DNA of 64,000 nucleotides from Streptococcus sp. LPB0220 (GCF_008727815.1 NZ_CP044230.1:1968001-2032000), one strand, 5' to 3'; shown: positions 26,201 to 35,564, counted from the first letter of the stretch. A program made the numbers and translations. Notes: a model not told the origin generated them from the letters alone.

Positions 26201-26968
26201 TTCCTTAAGCTGGTTGAGATAGTATTCATTATATTGGTCCTCTGTATCCACATGGTAGAGCGGACTGTGAGCATCCCAAGGTGAGAGGTAGACCCCCATG
26301 TCCATGTCATACTTGCTGGCAGAAGCAGAAACCTCGGCTAGGACATCGCCTTTCCCATCCTTCCAACCGCTTTTAGCAATGGTATGGTCGGTATATTTGG
26401 AAGGGTACAAGAGGAAGCCATCGTGGTGCTTAACGACCATGATCGTCCGTTTAAAGCCAGCATCTTTCAGGGTTTTGATCCACTGATCGGTATCCAGATG
26501 CTCTGGATAGAAATAATAAGGATCTTCTTGCCCATCTCCCCACTCACGATCATAGTAAGTATTCATCCCAAAGTGGATGAAAGCTGCTAGCTCTTCGCGG
26601 TGGTATTGCATCTGAGCCTTGCTTGGAAGTGGTCCGTAATCCGCAATCTCAGTCTCCTCGTTTAGAGAAGTGGCTGGTTGGCTTGCTTCTGTCCCTTGAC
26701 TGACTGTGCGATTTTCTTTCTCACTAGTAGCTGCTGAGGGTTGTTCTGATGCTTCTTGGTGCTCGTTCACAGTTTTCTCCTCCTTTCCTTGATCTCCTGC
26801 ATTGCTTGTTTCAACCCGTTCTTCACGCGGTTCATTATTCTCAGCTTGTTCCTCTGCGTAACTGGTAGTAGTTCCTAAAAAACAAGTCGCTACGACTACC
26901 GAGCAGACACCTACTGAGAGTTTACGAATGCCAAATCGATTTCTCTGATCAACTAATCTTTTTCCCAT
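23258..26968 (-). CDS. LPXTG-anchored GH29 alpha-L-fucosidase
   Basis: 1236 residues. YSIRK-type signal (FGIRKLSVGVCSVV, cleavage after TSYAEE about 40) and a sortase signal LPQTG near 1202 followed by a membrane helix and RRKE. The catalytic GH29 domain spans about 110-440 with HFGMNTYYDREWG, KHHDGF and VWMDGARG (nucleophile Asp about 274). Next come an F5/8C-like sugar-binding domain (about 440-560), a region with a second binding or NPCBM-like module, a Calx-beta-like domain (about 690-800) and a G5 domain (about 1040-1130). It removes fucose from host glycans at the cell surface. It lies 104 bp behind the bgaA-like gene and may share its transcript. Confidence 0.92.
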   Translation of the reverse strand: MGKRLVDQRNRFGIRKLSVGVCSVVVATCFLGTTTSYAEEQAENNEPREERVETSNAGDQGKEEKTVNEHQEASEQPSAATSEKENRTVSQGTEASQPATSLNEETEIADYGPLPSKAQMQYHREELAAFIHFGMNTYYDREWGDGQEDPYYFYPEHLDTDQWIKTLKDAGFKRTIMVVKHHDGFLLYPSKYTDHTIAKSGWKDGKGDVLAEVSASASKYDMDMGVYLSPWDAHSPLYHVDTEDQYNEYYLNQLKEILEDPKYGNKGKFVEVWMDGARGDGAQKVTYTFDKWFEAIRKAQGDIAIFSAEPTNVRWIGNEKGIAGDPVWQKVNPDKIRNNPSNSYLNHGDPEGKQYSVGEADVSIRSGWFYHDNQEPKSLRELMDIYFKSVGRGTPLLLNIPPNQDGKFADADVARLKEFRQTLDQLYSVNYAAGALVEADSTRRNPLYKASHLTDGDEKTSWAPADDAKTGSFVLDLGKEQHFDVVELKETIEKGQRISGFTIDVAVNGQWVPYGAGSTVGYRRLIKGQPVDSRYIRVSITDAQATPILNGVSVYKTPASIEETDGYPLGLTYHSDRTAERANGQWNEEGEGVRGTSMWTKEKGASVTYQFEGTKAYVIATVDPGHGEMDVYVDGQKLATINTQSPSRKRSQKVYETPDLTAGSHTLTLVNSKGDAIATEGIYALNNQEKGLFEFAQPTLAVKKGDPAQVVVKRKGGSKGSASLKLITEPGTGVHGKVYKDTNVTLEFADGETEKTVQVPTLDFAGKATDVYDFKVKLLHPDQGSLVGFIPELTVQVMNEDQLPENRKEVDDQDPKLHYNQGWHHETDNKDFSNGTESWSSFNQVSDEEGKKHIEVTITFKGTGVEVRGVVVPSHGLYSVTLDGKEMAFEEGRGHDYEIDGDHYFSGYGDQRKLDQSLVNLQGLAKGYHQLRLHLDPALNDPQSSRAIQVDRFVLSGKDSQLLSQEELQQIIREGVEKIKAASLDRLKADLKPTVQGQLTVLTQLLDQERPDLVAVANQVEALETILEDARNYEPLTQIRPEEGVRDLILEKPELLIEAEEIPFESQTRENKDLAKGESRILQAGKVGRRLKLIEVRQEEGKEIRTEVDAFVEVEAQDQITEVGTKEAEKSPLIADMPTPTTPVTPSKVQPEVMTLSQAEDKKEKGRPVLLQPKTPEAVSVSTSDHPEKEVVKSPSLQSEGKLPQTGTKQSGLFAWLGLLGLGFLGGGAKFARRKE

Positions 26969-26984
26969 ATTCTATTCCTTTATG

Positions 26985-27030
26985 TCACCAGGTAAAGAGG
27001 GTGGGGCTTCCCCATCCTCCTTCTTTTTAC
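26985..27030 (-). other. hairpin between beta-galactosidase and fucosidase genes
   Basis: The minus strand can fold GGTAAA...GAGGATGGGG-AAG-CCCCACCCTC...TTTACC, a long imperfect stem with no T run after it. More likely an mRNA-stabilising or partial-termination element than a full terminator. Confidence 0.5.
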
Positions 27031-27072
27031 CTGTGAACTTTTCACCATTTTTTACTAGTTTCTCTAGCTGTT

Positions 27073-30000
27073 TTACTTGGCCTTATTGGCTCTTTTTTTC
27101 TGATCGTCCAGCACAGCACTGGCAAGGCCTGCCGCTAAGATTCCAGCAACGAGGCTTGCGACGCTTTCTTCCGTTCCTGTATTTGGTAATGTACCTTCGG
27201 AAACTGGAGCCGCTGAAACTGCTGGTGTTTGAGTGTCTTTCTCGACTTCCTTCTCTATTGCATCTGTCCCTTCCTGGCGCACCGCTTTGACCTCAAGAGA
27301 TGCTTGAGGAGTTGCGGTAGCTACTGGTCCTTCTGAGACATGAGGACCTTCTGGGTTCGGAAGCGGTTGTGACTGTGGCTGTGGCTGCGGTTGCGGCTGT
27401 GGTCCTGGCTGTGGCTCTGGTTCTGGCTGTGGCTCTGGTTGTGGTTCTGGCTGCGGTTGTGGCTGTGGCTCTGGTTGTGGAGTGTCTGGAAGTACTTCTT
27501 TTGTGCCCACCTCTGTAATTTCTGCCACTGGATCTAGCTCTACAAAGGCATCTAGTTCCTTCCGGCTTTCCACACCATTTTCTTGAGAAACTTCCACCAA
27601 GCGCAATTTGCGGCCTTTTTGACCTTCTTGAATCACACGTTTCTCACCTTTTGGAAGATCCGCATTTGGACGTTCTAGGCGTTCAAAGTCCATCTCTTCT
27701 GGCTCAATCACCAACTCTGGCTTGGTATGGACCAGATTCTTAACCCCTTCTTCAGGAATGGCTGAGCCTGTAGGTGCTTTTGCGGAGAGAGAAAGTTGAT
27801 ATACTTTTTCGAGCTTGCCATCTTCTGAGACAACCTTGACAAGCACAGGGGCATTGGCACTTTTAGCATCCACGACCGTAACGGCTGTTCCATTCTTACC
27901 TTGTGCCGAAACGATTGGACGGTCTCCCTCATACTCTAGATGATAATCTGTCACATCTGGGTTAAAGCCTTCTAGGTCTTTGCCATTCACTTGGATGGTG
28001 ACATCAGTTGTTGCCTGAGCCTCTTCTGTTGGGGCATAGGCGCTCAATTCAATGATTCCGATCCCTTTTAGATGTTCATCACGGACCATTCTTAAACGGA
28101 TGGCTTTGGTTCTAGTTTCATTGAAGCTGAGGTTAGAAATATAACCAGCTTCAAAGTCATAATCCAAGCTATAAGGGATCTCTTCCCAGTTAGAGGCTTG
28201 GTTAAATGGGTGATCTGGAAGATTTTTCAGATTGCCATAGTCATCTGGGACATCAAAGTCTGGACCAATATAGCGTTCAAGAACCGTCTTAGTTGGCAGA
28301 CCTGTTTCCTGATCTGCAAAGAAGTCGACCGCTACTTTATTGACCAAACGCTCTGTTACTTGACCATTTTTCTTGAAAATGAGACCAGCAAAGGCTTCGG
28401 TTTGATCCGGTTCTCTCTTCCAGTTGGTCCAGCGATAGTATTCGTTGTAGCCACCATCGTTGATGTAATCGATATAGTCGATTTGGTTTGGATCGAGATC
28501 ATTGGTTTCACTGGCAAATGCTCTGGTATCTTCTGCATTGTAGTCACGGTTCACAGAGAGATTTTCTCCTGTCTTTTCGGACACCCGGACGGTCAGCTGA
28601 GCTGTCAGATCATAGCCAAGGACTTTTCCTTCCAGCGTGAAGCTGCCTTCATGAGAAAGTGCATCAGCTGGTACAGCCTGCCAGTCCACCGTAAGTTCCT
28701 TGCGTTCATAGCCTGTATCCCCTTGGAAGTAGACACCTACGGTAGATGGTAGAACCAGATCTTGACCGACTTTCACAAAACGGCTGCCTGCTTCTACTGC
28801 TACTGGAGTAGCTTGTTTCAGTTTTTCTGCATCACTTGTGAGATGGAGGCGGTATTCTTGTAAGATGGTACCATCTTCCGCTTTATGGATGACACGGATT
28901 GGCTCCCCTTCATGGACGCTTGGCACAACCGTTGCAAGGCCGTGATGGCTAGCTGTCGCTTCCACTTGTGGATAAGCCCGATCACGCGCATCGATGTAGT
29001 AATCGGTCACACTTGGGTTGACACCTGGCAATACATCGCCATTGACGCGAATGGTCAACTGGCTCTTTTCTTCTGCCGCCACCTTATTGGCAAAGATCTG
29101 AATCTCTGAAATAGAGCTTCCACGTTTGCCTTCTGGTGTCTTCATGCGGATCCGAACGGCATAGGTGTCGACTTTATCAAAACTGAAATGATTCATCTTA
29201 CCAGCTGCTACCGGTTCTTCAACGGTTAGGTTGCTGACTTCTTTCCAGTTAGCTGGATTGTTAAATGGATGGTCTGTTTCGTCTTTGACGCGATTTGGAT
29301 TGCTTGGAACTGTTGGGATTTGTTCCCCTGTATAGTACTCAATCACATATTCACTTGGAGCGCCAACGCCGTGGTCTTCATGGAAACCAACATGGAGGTT
29401 GTCCACTGCTCGCTTGGTCAAGATACCAGAATCCCCAAACAAGATACCAACCGAATCTTCCGCATTGTCACGGCCCCAGTTGGTCCAACGGTTAGCTGGA
29501 GCATCGGTAAAGGAGATGACCTTATCATTGACCTTAGCAACTGGATCTGCATCGTTAGAGTCACTTGCAAAAGCGAGTGGCAAGACAGATCCTGTCCATT
29601 GCTCTGCTACGTTGGCCCCCTTGACTGTGTTTGCGGAAACACGAATATGAAGACGTGTTGGAAGATCCGTTCCTTCTACACGACCAGCTAGGACAACTTC
29701 TCCTTCTTTGGCCAAGAGTTGCGGATCGACCGCATCCCAGGCCACCTTAGCTGTATAGGTCTTACCATTAGAGTGATAGGTCCGCACGCTTTCTGGAAGA
29801 GCTGGTTTCTCGCCGACTGGAGTGGTGGTGCTGACTTCTTCTACAGCAATAATGCCTTCAACCGTCACTTGAGCTTGGGCTTCTTTTTCCACACCCTCTA
29901 CATGACCTGTGACTTTAAAGCTATGGTAATCCTTGACTTGATCTGCGGTTACAGCATCCCAGGTCACGCGTTTTTCTTTCGGGAATCCCTTATCATACTC

Positions 30001-33000
30001 GACCAAGACGGTTTCTGGAAGAGCTGGCAAAACGTTTCGATCGGTGCTGATCCGTACAGGACGCACCTTCACAACCGTTTTTTCTTCTAGATTTGGCGTG
30101 ATGGTAAAGCTGACTTCTCCCGTTTGTCCTTGGTAGTTGGCTTCTAAATGAACCAATCCTGCTTCTCGCAATTCCAAACCTTTATTGGTTGCGACGGCTT
30201 TTCCTTGGCTACCAGCTCTTGTTTTCACATCGATTTGATCTGCTTTGAGACTTGCCTGGCTACCATCTTGGTAATGGGCAATGACTTCAAGTGGTACCGT
30301 TTGGTCTTCCTTGAGTTCCTGTCCTTCTGGCAGACGCAATTCTAGGCGCTCGATCTGTGGACTTTCTTCTTGGAATTGGACCACATAGGTCTGTACAGCT
30401 CCCGTATCCTTAGCAGTCACAAAGATTTGGGCTTTCAAACCATTTTCGCGATTAGCTTGTAGGACCGTCACTTGAGCATTTTCTGCACTTGCTGTGACTT
30501 GACCTGGTTCTTGACCATAAGCCAGCGGACGGAAAATAGTATGGTTGCCACTACCAAATTTTGGAAGGGCTACCCCATCTATCTGAACCGTTGGTTTCTT
30601 AGCCTTGGCTACATCTCCTCCTGCAACCACTAGTGTCGCTTGGACCGTTTCCCCATTGCCTAGGAGTCCTGTCGCCTTCAAGCGTGCTCCCGGTGTAGAC
30701 AATTGATCTTCTTGACCAGCTTCCAAGGTCCATTGATCGACCTCATAGTGGGCAGTGGTCCCATCAGTGAAGACTAATTGCACAGCCTTATCCACTGTTG
30801 CTAGATCTGCTCCCTGTGGGATTTGTTTGATGACTGGAAGGACTTGTTCCACGCCGATCACATCGACCAGAGCTTCGACCGTGCGTCCTTGAACATGACC
30901 TGTCACACGGACTTGGCCAGCACGGCTATAGTCTGCCGCATCCCATTCAACGGCTTCTTCTTGGGCCTTGCCATCACTATAGACCACATTGACCTTACTT
31001 GGTAAGGTTGGTTTTTCTCCTAGATAAGCACTTTGTCGAACAGGTTCCACACCTAATACAGTGCGTTCTGCTTGGTCCTTCTTACCTGTAAAGAGGCTGA
31101 CTTGGTCTGATTGCAAGCGATCTGAGTCTGCATACAGGGTAAAGGCACCTGCTTGCTCAGTTGATTTGACAATCACAACCCCTTTGCCGTTAAAGGCCCG
31201 ACGTTGCCATGAGCCATCTTCCTGCGCTTTGTAGCGTTCACGGCTGGCTTGTTCCCCATTATCGACACCGACAATTTGGCCTTGTCCATGCAAATGGAAA
31301 TGCACCAAATTATTGGCAGTTGGTACAACACGACCTTCTTCATCGACGATTTCATAGGTAATATAGGTCAAATCCTTACCGTCCGCTGCAATCGCGTGTT
31401 CTTCTTTCAACAAACGGACACCTGCAGGCTTGCCGGCTGTTTCGACTTGATCTTTCGCGATCACTTCGCCTGCTTCGTTGCGCGCAATAGCTTCTACTTT
31501 ACCTGGTACATAAGGAACCAACCACTCTAGATAGAGTTCATCCGGATTTGCCCCTTCTTGGTAGGTCCGGCCATCAGCTGTGGTCTTCTTGGTAAAGGTC
31601 TTCACTCCTTGTGATTCCCCATTGACAATCAATTCCACACTGTGGGCATTGGAGAAGGTCCGAACAGGGATCCGTCCTTCTTCATCCATGACACGATTGG
31701 CTAATTCTGGATTGTCCCAGTTCCAATGTGGCAAGAGATGCACCATCGGATGTTTCTCGGCCGATACCCATTGACTTTGGTAAAGGTAAAAATCATTCTT
31801 TGGAAGGCCGGCCGTATCGACAATACCGAAGTAAGAACTTTTCACAGGTGTGTCATTTTGGTTGTGCCATGGGGTTGGCTCACCGATATAGTCGGTACCA
31901 GTCCAGATAAATTGCCCTGCATAGCCAGCATGATCACGGTCAAAGGTCCAAGAGGCTGTCGCTGTCCGACCCCAACCAACCCGGTCATTGCCGTAGTCTG
32001 ATTGTTCATAGTAGCGGTCTTCTTGGTTGCTTCCTACCCATTCTCTTTCAGGGTGGTAGTAAGAGCCCCGTGTCCGCGTCGCAGAAGAGGTTTCAGAACC
32101 ATAAATGAGCCAGTTTGGATGTTTCGCCCTTAAGCTTTCATAGTTGGCTTCTGAATAGTTAAAGCCAACCGCATCGAGCTCTGCCGCTACTTTTTCATGG
32201 CCTCCTGAGCCATCGCCAAAGCGGAATTTATCAGCTCCCATGGTGACATAGCGGGTTGCATCCACGTTCTTGATGGTCTTGACCAACCGACGAACAGTTG
32301 CGACAGATTTGTCTGAACCATCTGCTTCACCGACTTCGTTACCGATCGACCACATGACAATGGCTGGATTATTCTTGCCCCGCTCTACCATGGTCCGTAG
32401 ATCGTAATCTGACCAAGTATCCCCTTTCCGAGCTTCTGGGTGAGTAGCATCTTTTTCAAAGAAACGACCGTAATCGTATTGTTTCTTGCCACCATACCAG
32501 GTATCAAAAGCTTCTTCTTGGACCATCAAGCCCAACTCAGCCGCAATGTTTAAGGTTTGTTCACTCGCTGGGTTGTGGGTCGTCCGGATCGCATTGACTC
32601 CCATGTCCTTCATCTGTTTGAGACGACGGTATTCAGCCTTGTAATTTTCCTCAGCTCCAAGAGCCCCGTGGTCATGGTGAAGGGATACCCCGTGGAATTT
32701 CGTCGCCACCCCATTCAGGAAGAAGCCACCTTCTGGCGTCCAGTTGAGATAGCGATAACCAAAGCGTTCCTTTTGCACATCCACTAACTGCGAATCCCGA
32801 TAAACCCGCGTATACAAGGTATAGAGAGCTGGATGATCCGTTTTCACATCCCAGAGGGTTGGTTTTTCAACATGGAGGGTTTGAGATAGGTTGATCTCTT
32901 GACCTGCTAGAACAGCTTGTGCTTCACTGCGCGTTTTTTCGCTCACCACTTGGCCATTTTGATCGACAATTTCATATTCCGCATAAATACTATGGGCTTG

Positions 33001-33951
33001 ATCATCCTGGTTGACAATGCGGCTCTTCACCACTGTATCTACTGCCCCATTTTGCTGTTTTTCCAACTGAGGGGTCGTAATCGTAGTCCCATACTGCGCT
33101 AAATGAACCTTGTCCGTTACACTCAGCTTAACATCCCGATAAATCCCGCTACCAGAATACCAACGGCTACTTGGTTGTTGATTGACCACATGAACGGCGA
33201 TGGTATTCTCGCTTCCATCCGCATTCAAATAAGGAGTAATATCATAAGAAAAGGCATTGTAGCCATTTGGATAATGACCAACGAATTGTCCGTTTACATA
33301 GACTTTGGAATCCATATAAACCCCGCCAAATTCCAAGCGGACCTTCTTATCTAGATCCTTGTCGTCCAAACGGAAAGTCTTACGATACCAAGCATCCCCT
33401 CCGTTTAATTGTCCCCCTTCATTTTGAGCAGGAGAGTTGTGATCGAAATCAAAGAAAATAGACCAGTCATGAGGAAGATCTAATTTTTTCCAATCCTTGA
33501 CATCCACTTCACGCCCTTCTGCACCAGGAGCCGCATTTAATTTAAAATACCAATCTTTATTAAAATCACGTTCTCGATCTTGCACAATATCCTCCGCTGC
33601 ACGATTTTGATCTGGAGCAGCTGTTTCTTCCGTTCCTGTAGCACGCTCAGATGAAGCTGAAACGGGCTGGCCTTCGCCTTGAGGCGCTGGCTTTTCCTCA
33701 ACTCTGGTAGGGGTGATGACAGCTGGAGCTTCTGAAACCCTTGCACCAGCTTCAGGAACTTCTGCTTCTGAATTTTCCGTCACAACACTTGGTGTCTCCA
33801 TCGAAGTCGGTTCACTTTCGAGGGCTGGCTTTTCTTCCGCATGGACCCTTGAAAGACCCAAGGCAGAAAGCCCAATCACAACAGAACAAGCTCCAACTGA
33901 GAGCTTACGAATACTAAAAACAGGACGCTTTTCAAAAAAAGACTTTCCCAT
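27073..33951 (-). CDS. bgaA: LPXTG-anchored GH2 beta-galactosidase, BgaA-like
   Basis: 2292 residues, close to pneumococcal BgaA. YSIRK signal FSIRKLSVGACSVV at the N-terminus. The GH2 core (about 125-850) has the sugar-binding jelly roll, Ig-like domain and TIM barrel with acid/base Glu in GNEVGEADGS (about 538) and nucleophile Glu in YGSETSSATR (about 619). Then come several bacterial Ig-like modules (LPSKVNVVYSDGK and repeats), two discoidin/CBM-like regions (about 1440-1560 and 1770-1900), a G5 domain, a Pro/Gln/Glu repeat spacer and LPNTG near 2253. It trims galactose from host N-glycans and aids adhesion. A cre site and leader hairpin lie upstream. Confidence 0.94.
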   Translation of the reverse strand: MGKSFFEKRPVFSIRKLSVGACSVVIGLSALGLSRVHAEEKPALESEPTSMETPSVVTENSEAEVPEAGARVSEAPAVITPTRVEEKPAPQGEGQPVSASSERATGTEETAAPDQNRAAEDIVQDRERDFNKDWYFKLNAAPGAEGREVDVKDWKKLDLPHDWSIFFDFDHNSPAQNEGGQLNGGDAWYRKTFRLDDKDLDKKVRLEFGGVYMDSKVYVNGQFVGHYPNGYNAFSYDITPYLNADGSENTIAVHVVNQQPSSRWYSGSGIYRDVKLSVTDKVHLAQYGTTITTPQLEKQQNGAVDTVVKSRIVNQDDQAHSIYAEYEIVDQNGQVVSEKTRSEAQAVLAGQEINLSQTLHVEKPTLWDVKTDHPALYTLYTRVYRDSQLVDVQKERFGYRYLNWTPEGGFFLNGVATKFHGVSLHHDHGALGAEENYKAEYRRLKQMKDMGVNAIRTTHNPASEQTLNIAAELGLMVQEEAFDTWYGGKKQYDYGRFFEKDATHPEARKGDTWSDYDLRTMVERGKNNPAIVMWSIGNEVGEADGSDKSVATVRRLVKTIKNVDATRYVTMGADKFRFGDGSGGHEKVAAELDAVGFNYSEANYESLRAKHPNWLIYGSETSSATRTRGSYYHPEREWVGSNQEDRYYEQSDYGNDRVGWGRTATASWTFDRDHAGYAGQFIWTGTDYIGEPTPWHNQNDTPVKSSYFGIVDTAGLPKNDFYLYQSQWVSAEKHPMVHLLPHWNWDNPELANRVMDEEGRIPVRTFSNAHSVELIVNGESQGVKTFTKKTTADGRTYQEGANPDELYLEWLVPYVPGKVEAIARNEAGEVIAKDQVETAGKPAGVRLLKEEHAIAADGKDLTYITYEIVDEEGRVVPTANNLVHFHLHGQGQIVGVDNGEQASRERYKAQEDGSWQRRAFNGKGVVIVKSTEQAGAFTLYADSDRLQSDQVSLFTGKKDQAERTVLGVEPVRQSAYLGEKPTLPSKVNVVYSDGKAQEEAVEWDAADYSRAGQVRVTGHVQGRTVEALVDVIGVEQVLPVIKQIPQGADLATVDKAVQLVFTDGTTAHYEVDQWTLEAGQEDQLSTPGARLKATGLLGNGETVQATLVVAGGDVAKAKKPTVQIDGVALPKFGSGNHTIFRPLAYGQEPGQVTASAENAQVTVLQANRENGLKAQIFVTAKDTGAVQTYVVQFQEESPQIERLELRLPEGQELKEDQTVPLEVIAHYQDGSQASLKADQIDVKTRAGSQGKAVATNKGLELREAGLVHLEANYQGQTGEVSFTITPNLEEKTVVKVRPVRISTDRNVLPALPETVLVEYDKGFPKEKRVTWDAVTADQVKDYHSFKVTGHVEGVEKEAQAQVTVEGIIAVEEVSTTTPVGEKPALPESVRTYHSNGKTYTAKVAWDAVDPQLLAKEGEVVLAGRVEGTDLPTRLHIRVSANTVKGANVAEQWTGSVLPLAFASDSNDADPVAKVNDKVISFTDAPANRWTNWGRDNAEDSVGILFGDSGILTKRAVDNLHVGFHEDHGVGAPSEYVIEYYTGEQIPTVPSNPNRVKDETDHPFNNPANWKEVSNLTVEEPVAAGKMNHFSFDKVDTYAVRIRMKTPEGKRGSSISEIQIFANKVAAEEKSQLTIRVNGDVLPGVNPSVTDYYIDARDRAYPQVEATASHHGLATVVPSVHEGEPIRVIHKAEDGTILQEYRLHLTSDAEKLKQATPVAVEAGSRFVKVGQDLVLPSTVGVYFQGDTGYERKELTVDWQAVPADALSHEGSFTLEGKVLGYDLTAQLTVRVSEKTGENLSVNRDYNAEDTRAFASETNDLDPNQIDYIDYINDGGYNEYYRWTNWKREPDQTEAFAGLIFKKNGQVTERLVNKVAVDFFADQETGLPTKTVLERYIGPDFDVPDDYGNLKNLPDHPFNQASNWEEIPYSLDYDFEAGYISNLSFNETRTKAIRLRMVRDEHLKGIGIIELSAYAPTEEAQATTDVTIQVNGKDLEGFNPDVTDYHLEYEGDRPIVSAQGKNGTAVTVVDAKSANAPVLVKVVSEDGKLEKVYQLSLSAKAPTGSAIPEEGVKNLVHTKPELVIEPEEMDFERLERPNADLPKGEKRVIQEGQKGRKLRLVEVSQENGVESRKELDAFVELDPVAEITEVGTKEVLPDTPQPEPQPQPQPEPQPEPQPEPEPQPGPQPQPQPQPQSQPLPNPEGPHVSEGPVATATPQASLEVKAVRQEGTDAIEKEVEKDTQTPAVSAAPVSEGTLPNTGTEESVASLVAGILAAGLASAVLDDQKKRANKAK
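27360..27482 (-). repeat. Pro-Gln/Pro-Glu codon repeats in the BgaA wall spacer
   Basis: About 40 codons of alternating PQ/PE dipeptides in imperfect tandem DNA repeats (tggctgtggctc type on the plus strand). They form the rigid wall-spanning spacer before LPNTG. The length is probably variable between strains by slippage. Confidence 0.8.
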
Positions 33952-33983
33952 AAAAACCTCCTCTTAGGATTAACAATTAAATT

Positions 33984-34075
33984 TGTAAGCGCTTTCTTAT
34001 ACCTGCGAACGCTTCCAGAAAATCACATATTAACTATACCAAAAAAAGAGGAGCGATAGGCCTCGATTTCGCTCC
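33984..34075 (-). promoter_or_regulatory. bgaA control region: cre sites and leader terminator
   Basis: 33984-33997 reads TGTAAGCGCTTTCT, a full match to the CcpA cre consensus. A weaker cre-like TGCGAACGCTTCCA lies at 34004-34017. A minus-strand hairpin GGAGCGA/TCGCTCC with a T run is at 34041-34075, with a possible -10 TATAGT just after it. No minus-strand gene lies directly upstream, so the hairpin looks like an attenuator or an insulator. Catabolite repression of bgaA is expected. Confidence 0.65.
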
Positions 34076-34190
34076 AACTATAGTTAGATTAAGAATTCCT
34101 TTAATTAGTACAAACAAGCTTTATTTGTTACCTACCCGTAATAAAAATATGATAAAATGATTCAACTAATATAAAAAATGAGGTTTCCCT

Positions 34191-34808
34191 ATGAGTGAAA
34201 AAATAGAATATAAAAAAGAAAAAATTTCTTATTCCTATTCTATCGTTCCTATAATCGTGATGATTTTAATTTTTCTATTTCAAGCAATCCAATCAGGTTC
34301 TCAAGTAAAATCAACTCCCCAAGGGACCTTCTCTAGTTCAAGGCAAGAACTTCACTACTCTTCAACCCAGAATCAAATCACGTCCGCAAGGAATACCGAA
34401 GCCTCTCAGCTTTCAAGTTCAAGAAATAATGATGATTTTCTTTTTCTTTTTCTTGTATTCACCGGATTTTCTATCGCTTCCTTCTTACTTATCGCCTGCT
34501 ACAATGGGATGACAGCAATTGAGCCTCCCCTCCTCACTATCACTGATGATGCTATCTATACTATTGGAAATGCATATCAAAACCAGTTACAGATGAAATA
34601 TAGCGACATCCATAAAATAGAATACAAAATAAAGACTAGCTCTGCTAACGATGTTACTTATACAGATCGCTTTCTTTATTTTTATGATAAGAAGGACAAA
34701 CTACTCGACAAGGTGAATTTTTCAAATGCAGAAGGAGCCGATTTTAATACAATACAAAAGCAAATTAAAGAACGCGCACCTCACATCGAATGGATTTATC
34801 CTTCCTAA
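34191..34808 (+). CDS. two-helix membrane protein of unknown function
   Basis: 205 residues. Ribosome site GAGG before ATG 34191. One helix at about 18-38 (IVPIIVMILIFLF), then a Ser/Gln/Thr-rich stretch of 45 residues, a second helix at about 82-105, then a soluble region (LLTITDDAIYTIGN, YSDIHKIEYKIK) resembling the small PH-like domain found after membrane helices in many Firmicutes proteins. Single gene between bgaA and dpr, ended by the terminator at 34847-34881. I do not recognise it further. Confidence 0.7.
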   Translation: MSEKIEYKKEKISYSYSIVPIIVMILIFLFQAIQSGSQVKSTPQGTFSSSRQELHYSSTQNQITSARNTEASQLSSSRNNDDFLFLFLVFTGFSIASFLLIACYNGMTAIEPPLLTITDDAIYTIGNAYQNQLQMKYSDIHKIEYKIKTSSANDVTYTDRFLYFYDKKDKLLDKVNFSNAEGADFNTIQKQIKERAPHIEWIYPS

Positions 34809-34846
34809 ATAAATTTCTACTAATTTTTCCCACCAGAAAAAACACC

Positions 34847-34881
34847 AAAAAAATAGAAGCCAATGGCTTCTATTTTTTTTT
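34847..34881. terminator. bidirectional terminator between 34191 gene and dpr
   Basis: ATAGAAGCC-AAT-GGCTTCTAT with A run on one side and T run on the other, so it can serve both convergent genes. Confidence 0.9.
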
Positions 34882-34887
34882 ATGATC

Positions 34888-35409
34888 TTATAATCCTGGT
34901 TCTTGACCAAGTTCAGCAGCCACCATCCAAATGTTCTTTTCAAGTTCTGCTTTAGCCCCAACAAAGATATCGTTGGTTACATCATCTCCTTCAGCGTCAG
35001 TAACATCCAAAGCTTTTTGGTAAAGGCCATCAAGGTAATGGAAGATTTCAAGAACACGTGTCAAGCTTTCTTCTACATTTTTTGTAAATGTTCCACGGCG
35101 TTCTTCAATATTGCTGTGTTCCAAAAATTCAGTCATGCTAGAATATGGCGCACCACCAAGAGTGATCAAGCGTTCGCTCACTTCATCTAAGGTTGCATCC
35201 AAGCTGTCCATGTATTCGTCCATTTTTGGATGCCAAACCATAAAGCCACGTCCACGCATATACCAGTGTACTTGGTGAAGGGCAATGTGAGCCACGTAGA
35301 GATCTGCTACGACTTGGTTCAAGAGAGCTTTTGTTTCTGGAAGAGTTTCTTTATTTGAAGGTGCAAAAGTTGCTACATCAGTAGCTGCTTCATGTTTCAT
35401 AGTTGTCAT
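34888..35409 (-). CDS. dpr: Dps-like peroxide resistance protein (Dpr)
   Basis: 173 residues. A ferritin-like dodecamer that stores iron and protects DNA from peroxide. The ferroxidase site residues lie in HIALHQVHWYMRG (His) and MDEYMDSLDATLDEVSERL (Asp/Glu), with AEGDDVTNDIFVGAKAELEKNIWM at the C-terminal helix. The start is ATG 35409, AAAGGAG seven bases upstream. The promoter is TTGACT, 17 bp, TATAAT. A PerR box lies in the leader. Streptococci lack catalase, so this is a main peroxide defence. Confidence 0.95.
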   Translation of the reverse strand: MTTMKHEAATDVATFAPSNKETLPETKALLNQVVADLYVAHIALHQVHWYMRGRGFMVWHPKMDEYMDSLDATLDEVSERLITLGGAPYSSMTEFLEHSNIEERRGTFTKNVEESLTRVLEIFHYLDGLYQKALDVTDAEGDDVTNDIFVGAKAELEKNIWMVAAELGQEPGL

Positions 35410-35424
35410 GTCATTTCTCCTTTT

Positions 35425-35482
35425 TTATAATGATTCTAATTAACTATGTCTTTATTATATGCTTCCTCCACCAGAAAGTCAA
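35425..35482 (-). promoter_or_regulatory. dpr promoter with PerR box
   Basis: -35 TTGACT (35477-35482), -10 TATAAT (35454-35459). At 35425-35439 the sequence TTAGAATCATTATAA differs by one base from the PerR consensus TTATAATNATTATAA and lies just downstream of the transcription start, where PerR would repress. Confidence 0.8.
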
Positions 35483-35564
35483 GATAAAAGATTAAAAAAG
35501 ATCATAGTTGTCAATTGAGAAAAGATACGATAGAATGAAGAAGACTAATCGAAAGGCTTGACTA

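Noticed and set aside
28198..29691. Several plus-strand frames of 74-184 codons opposite bgaA
   Set aside because: Low-complexity shadows of a long GC-balanced coding gene; none has promoter or family features.
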